Shown here: one piece after another, positions 60,897 to 64,000 of the stretch
Layout: every line of letters starts with the position of its first letter
Numbering within the stretch: the stretch's first letter is position 1
Origin: Vibrio barjaei
GTDB lineage: Bacteria > Pseudomonadota > Gammaproteobacteria > Enterobacterales > Vibrionaceae
Direction of reading: 5' to 3'
NCBI RefSeq assembly: GCF_001639065.2
Contig: NZ_LQXO02000053.1
Location: 675,061 to 739,060 of the forward strand
DNA length: 64,000 nt
The notes under the pieces: model-generated
Seen by the model: only the letters and a program-made list of their open reading frames with translations
The model's database searches: none
What the model was told of the DNA's origin: nothing
Program-made: the position numbers and the translations under genes

Positions 60897-60908
60897 TGGT
60901 ATATACCA
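60897..60908. promoter_or_regulatory. PhnR operator before phnT
   Basis: Perfect 12-bp palindrome TGGTATATACCA, 16 bp before the start codon. A second half-site (TGGTATATTT) follows at about 60919. Confidence 0.7.
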
Positions 60909-61010
60909 AATTTAAATCTGGTATATTTCATCGGAATGACAGTTTTGTAGCAGGTTGATTGCAGTTTAATGATTGACTTGTCTGATATGATGGGATGGCA
61001 GAAATGACAA

Positions 61011-61036
61011 GAGGAAGGTCAACAACGACCTTCCTC
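61011..61036. other. phnS-phnT intergenic hairpin
   Basis: Perfect 10-bp arms (GAGGAAGGTC / GACCTTCCTC), 6-base loop, 47 bp past the phnS stop. No T-run follows on either strand. A stability or partial-termination element that would favour more PhnS than transporter core is a reasonable inference. Confidence 0.55.
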
Positions 61037-61082
61037 AAGAACTTATAATCTACTAATTTTCATGTGTTTTATTTCTTGAATA

Positions 61083-62090
61083 TTAGGATTTAGGCTCTGA
61101 CTTTCCATCAAACTTTTTCGACCATGTTTTCAAGATCTCAGCACGCTCGGCTCCCATTTTCGCAAAATCCATCTCAGCCATTGCCCCTTCAACTTCAGGG
61201 TAGTTCGAGACCACTGCTTTCACGTCTTTATGAGCAACCACTGGGTAGGATTCAACGTAGAGTTCGTTCGCCGCTTTTGACACTGACCAGTCAACAATAC
61301 GCTTCGCCGCCGCAGACTCTTCCACCAAACCGACAGCCTCTGATTCCCAACCAATGCCTTTTGGTGTGATAACTGCGAGAGGCGCACCTTGATTCTTGAG
61401 CTTCGCGCCACGCACAGCCATCGAAATACCGATTGCCACCTCACCCATCGCCGCTTGAACACAAGGCTTTGAACCAGAATGAGTGTAATGTGCCATGTTG
61501 TTGTCGAGTTTTTTCATGTAGTCCCATGCTTGGTCCTCACCCATTTTTTGTAGCCAAGCTGAGACTTGCATATAGCCTGTTCCTGATGAAGCAGGATTAG
61601 GCATGGCAATATGACCTTTATACTCTGGTTTGGTTAAATCTTCCCATGACTGTGGCTTAGGTAGGTTGAGTTGCTTTGCCACTGCTTCGTTAAAACACAC
61701 AGCATTGAAAAACGCATCATTGCCAAACCAAGCTTGATTAGATTGTGGGTCATTCAAACTAGCATTCAGCTCATCTGCACCTTTTGGAGTATAAGGTTTA
61801 AGAATCCCCTCTTCTTTAAGCAATGCCATAGAAGAGCCTGCTAATCCCCACACGACTTCGGCATGCGGATTGTTTTTTTCAGCAAGAAGTTTGGCCGTCA
61901 TGATGCCCGTTGAATCTCGAACCCATTTGATTTTTACATCTGGGTTTTCTTTCTCAAACGCATTCTTATATTTCGCCAGAATGTCCGTTTCGAAAGCGGT
62001 ATACACCGTGACTTCTGTTGCAGCTAGTGCATTTGTCGCTAGTAGAGAAACCAGTGTAGCTAGTGTTCCCTTCATCAAACGGTTTTTCAT
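61083..62090 (-). CDS. phnS: AEP-binding periplasmic protein PhnS
   Basis: A 335-residue solute-binding protein with a signal peptide (MKNRLMKGTLATLVSLLATNALA, cleavage likely after ALA). It follows the iron/phosphonate-type binding protein pattern: VTVYTAFETDILAKYKNAFEKE, SGTGYMQVSAW and SGSKPCVQAAMGEVAIGIS. In the AEP locus it captures 2-aminoethylphosphonate for the PhnT/PhnUV transporter. It is upstream of phnT on the same strand with 201 bp between, including a hairpin and an operator, so it may be transcribed as a separate or read-through unit. An operator also lies 20 bp before its own start. Confidence 0.9.
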   Translation of the reverse strand: MKNRLMKGTLATLVSLLATNALAATEVTVYTAFETDILAKYKNAFEKENPDVKIKWVRDSTGIMTAKLLAEKNNPHAEVVWGLAGSSMALLKEEGILKPYTPKGADELNASLNDPQSNQAWFGNDAFFNAVCFNEAVAKQLNLPKPQSWEDLTKPEYKGHIAMPNPASSGTGYMQVSAWLQKMGEDQAWDYMKKLDNNMAHYTHSGSKPCVQAAMGEVAIGISMAVRGAKLKNQGAPLAVITPKGIGWESEAVGLVEESAAAKRIVDWSVSKAANELYVESYPVVAHKDVKAVVSNYPEVEGAMAEMDFAKMGAERAEILKTWSKKFDGKSEPKS

Positions 62091-62109
62091 CTTTCTCTCC
62101 AGTTAGAGT

Positions 62110-62121
62110 TGGTCTGTACCA
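62110..62121. promoter_or_regulatory. PhnR operator before phnS
   Basis: TGGT-CTGT-ACCA, matching the phnT operator in both half-sites, 20 bp before the phnS start codon. Confidence 0.65.
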
Positions 62122-62288
62122 GTTTGCGAACTAAACGTTAAATTCCAATTATGACGATTAAATGAACGAATAATGGCAGTTTAAAGAAACTTTGATTGGT
62201 ATGAACAGCGTGTGTGAAAGTTTTATGAAACCTTAAGTTTCATCGTTTACTTCCCCTAATTATCGCTGTTAGATTAACCAAAAAAAAT

Positions 62289-62300
62289 TGGTATAGTCCA
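62289..62300. promoter_or_regulatory. PhnR operator before phnW
   Basis: TGGTATAGTCCA, one base from the perfect palindrome, 14 bp before the phnW start. A lone half-site (TGGTATGAAC) is at about 62197. Confidence 0.62.
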
Positions 62301-62314
62301 AAAAGAGAAACAAC

Positions 62315-63418
62315 ATGAAGAACGATTATTTGCTGTTAACTCCAGGTCCTTTGTCTACATCAGAAACGGTACGTCAAGCGATGCTTAAAGACTGGTGTAC
62401 GTGGGACGATGAATACAATAAAGATGTCGTCGAAGTCATTCGTGCCAAGCTGACCCAGTTAGCGACTTCCCATTACGGTTATACCAGCGTTTTAATGCAA
62501 GGTAGTGGTACCGCATCGGTAGAGGCAACTATTGGCAGTGCCATCAGTAAAGACGGAAAGTTGCTTGTCATCGACAATGGCGCATACGGTGCGCGTATCG
62601 CCCAGATCGCAAGCTATCTCAATATCGCAACCCAAGTAGTTGCTCCTGGCGAGGTTAACCAACCGAATATTGATGCTATTGATACGCTGCTCAAGCAAGA
62701 CGACACAATTACTCACGTTGCCATCGTACACTGCGAAACCACGACAGGCATGCTGAACCCTATTAAGCAAATTGCATCGCTGGCAAAACAACATAACAAA
62801 GTGGTCATTCTAGACGCGATGTCGAGCTTTGGTGGTATTCCAATGGATATTGGTGATTTGGGTATCGACTTTTTGATCAGCTCTGCCAACAAATGCATCC
62901 AAGGCGTTCCCGGCTTTGGGTTTGTTATTGCCAAACAAACAGAGCTTGAGAAATGTAAAGGTCAGGCTCGTTCTCTCAGTCTCGATCTTTATGATCAATG
63001 GCAATGCATGGAAGTTAATCACGGCAAGTGGCGCTTCACTTCGCCAACTCATACTGTGCGTGCCTTCTATCAAGCATTAATTGAACTGGAACAAGAAGGG
63101 GGGATTTCCGCTCGTCATCAACGTTACTTTACCAATCAGAAAACGCTGGTTGAAGGCATGCGCTCGCTAGGCTTTCGTACACTTCTTAACGACGATTTGC
63201 ACTCACCGATTATTACGTCATTCTACTCGCCAGAGCACAGTGATTATCAGTTCAAAGAGTTCTACGACCGTCTAAAACAGCAAGGGTTTGTAATTTACCC
63301 AGGCAAAGTGTCCAACGCGGACTGTTTCCGTATCGGTAACATTGGCGACGTACACCCTGAAGATATTGAGCGCCTTATCATTGCCATCAAAAAGGCGATG
63401 TACTGGGAGGTAGCATAA
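62315..63418 (+). CDS. phnW: 2-Aminoethylphosphonate:pyruvate aminotransferase PhnW
   Basis: A 367-residue PLP enzyme of the PhnW class. It begins NDYLLLTPGPLSTSETVRQAML; the PLP-lysine segment is FLISSANKCIQGVPGFGFV with Lys in SANK; the early MQGSGTASVEATI is typical of the class V fold. It converts AEP and pyruvate to phosphonoacetaldehyde and alanine. It is divergent from phnS; its stop overlaps the PbfA-type gene start by one base, and phnX is expected beyond the window. Confidence 0.93.
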   Translation: MKNDYLLLTPGPLSTSETVRQAMLKDWCTWDDEYNKDVVEVIRAKLTQLATSHYGYTSVLMQGSGTASVEATIGSAISKDGKLLVIDNGAYGARIAQIASYLNIATQVVAPGEVNQPNIDAIDTLLKQDDTITHVAIVHCETTTGMLNPIKQIASLAKQHNKVVILDAMSSFGGIPMDIGDLGIDFLISSANKCIQGVPGFGFVIAKQTELEKCKGQARSLSLDLYDQWQCMEVNHGKWRFTSPTHTVRAFYQALIELEQEGGISARHQRYFTNQKTLVEGMRSLGFRTLLNDDLHSPIITSFYSPEHSDYQFKEFYDRLKQQGFVIYPGKVSNADCFRIGNIGDVHPEDIERLIIAIKKAMYWEVA

Positions 63419-64000
63419 TGCCAGAGCAAGCGACCCATTTACGCAGCGAGGGGGACGTGAATAACACACCCGCTCGCCATGAGTGGAATCAGAACATACA
63501 AGACCAAGCGACCCAAGCACTGCTTAAACGTGACTCTGATGTGTTTCTCCATCAATCTATGTCCACGCCTTGCTTGGACTCTTTAGAAGCAGCTGAAGGT
63601 ATCTACATTCAAGATACCCGCGGTAAGCGCTATATGGATTTTCATGGCAACAATGTCCACCAGTTGGGCTATGGTCATCCTCATGTGATTAAACGAGTGA
63701 CTGAGCAGATGCACTCGTTACCGTTTTCACCACGTCGCTTTACCAACGAAACGGCAGTGCAATGTGCAGAGAAACTAACGCAAATTTGCGGTGGCGATTT
63801 GAACCGTGTGTTATTTGCGCCTGGAGGCACTTCCGTTGTTGGCATGGCACTTAAGTTAGCACGCTACATTACCGGCAGCCACAAAGTAGTTTCCTTATGG
63901 GATTCTTTCCATGGTGCGTCGTTAGACGCCATTTCTGTCGGCGGTGAAGCCTGCTTTCGTGAAGGTATGGGGCCTTTAATGGCAGGCGTTGAACGTATTC
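63418..64000 (+). CDS. pbfA: PbfA-type (R)-1-hydroxy-2-aminoethylphosphonate ammonia-lyase, N-terminal part
   Basis: The frame is open to the right edge, giving 194 residues of a class-III aminotransferase-fold PLP protein (MDFHGNNVHQLGYGHP, LFAPGGTSVVGMALKLAR, and VSLWDSFHGASLDAISVGG). The PLP lysine is outside the window. In Vibrio AEP loci the gene next to phnW encodes PbfA, which deaminates the hydroxylated (R)-1-hydroxy-AEP to phosphonoacetaldehyde and so feeds PhnX. The one-base overlap with phnW and the fold support that. The alternative is an ordinary class-III transaminase. Confidence 0.83.
   Translation, partial: MPEQATHLRSEGDVNNTPARHEWNQNIQDQATQALLKRDSDVFLHQSMSTPCLDSLEAAEGIYIQDTRGKRYMDFHGNNVHQLGYGHPHVIKRVTEQMHSLPFSPRRFTNETAVQCAEKLTQICGGDLNRVLFAPGGTSVVGMALKLARYITGSHKVVSLWDSFHGASLDAISVGGEACFREGMGPLMAGVERI

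Overview
The window looks like chromosomal DNA of a marine gammaproteobacterium, most probably a Vibrio. This is an inference from gene content and protein character: a melAB operon, a GH19 chitinase with chitin-binding domains, a 2-aminoethylphosphonate (AEP) phnW-pbfA operon with its own transporter, a Zur-regulated zinc locus, and a fused AEP permease. Most of it is accessory metabolism and transport. I see no rRNA, tRNA, insertion sequence, CRISPR array or replication origin. Genes are cut at both edges: a LysR regulator at the left and the PbfA-type lyase at the right.

Layout. 1-10.4 kb holds mixed metabolic genes: a short CDF-type transporter, a YddG-like exporter, a ClsC-like phospholipase D lipoprotein, a small 50-aa protein, an arginase-fold hydrolase, a MalY/PatB aminotransferase, two GNATs, LhgO, and a TetR/RibD-like divergent pair with a palindrome between them. 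10.4-15.5 kb is a compact anaerobic locus: fructose-6-phosphate aldolase (fsa), a glycyl-radical activase (ybiY/pflE type), a glycyl-radical enzyme (ybiW/pflF type), and a YciT-like DeoR regulator. An FNR-like box precedes the activase gene. The gene set matches the E. coli enzymes assigned to 1,5-anhydroglucitol-6-phosphate breakdown (anhydroglycolysis).

15.5-24.3 kb carries a LysR regulator, a DUF1254/DUF1214 lipoprotein, an AraC regulator, an isolated holin-amidase lysis pair, three uncharacterised proteins (one made of duplicated phage-type domains), and a CRP-preceded IIB-IIC-IIA phosphotransferase of the ascorbate family with no catabolic genes beside it. 25.1-31.9 kb is a zinc-deficiency locus. 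znuA diverges from znuC-znuB-DUF1826-zur-dihydroorotase paralogue-gamma carbonic anhydrase-COG0523 GTPase, around a perfect 18-bp Zur-type palindrome.

32-37.8 kb has a phosphohexomutase, an old-yellow-enzyme reductase, an exported amidohydrolase, and a DsbB-like protein paired with a DUF5993-like small protein. 38-44.5 kb is a melibiose locus: melR-like regulator, melA, melB, and a secreted (alpha/alpha)6-type putative glycosidase. Perfect hairpins sit at both gene junctions. 44.5-57.2 kb has catalase, a signal-less betaine-binding-like protein, an EamA transporter, MarR, cyclopropane-fatty-acid synthase, an MFS exporter, DoxX, a GNAT and the chitinase. 57.3-64 kb is the phosphonate locus: phnS and phnT-phnUV-phnR on the minus strand, and divergent phnW-pbfA on the plus strand. 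Three copies of a TGGT-N4-ACCA-like operator lie 14-20 bp before phnT, phnS and phnW, as expected for autoregulation by the UTRA-domain repressor PhnR.

All functions are read from sequence motifs and remembered family features; no database search was run.
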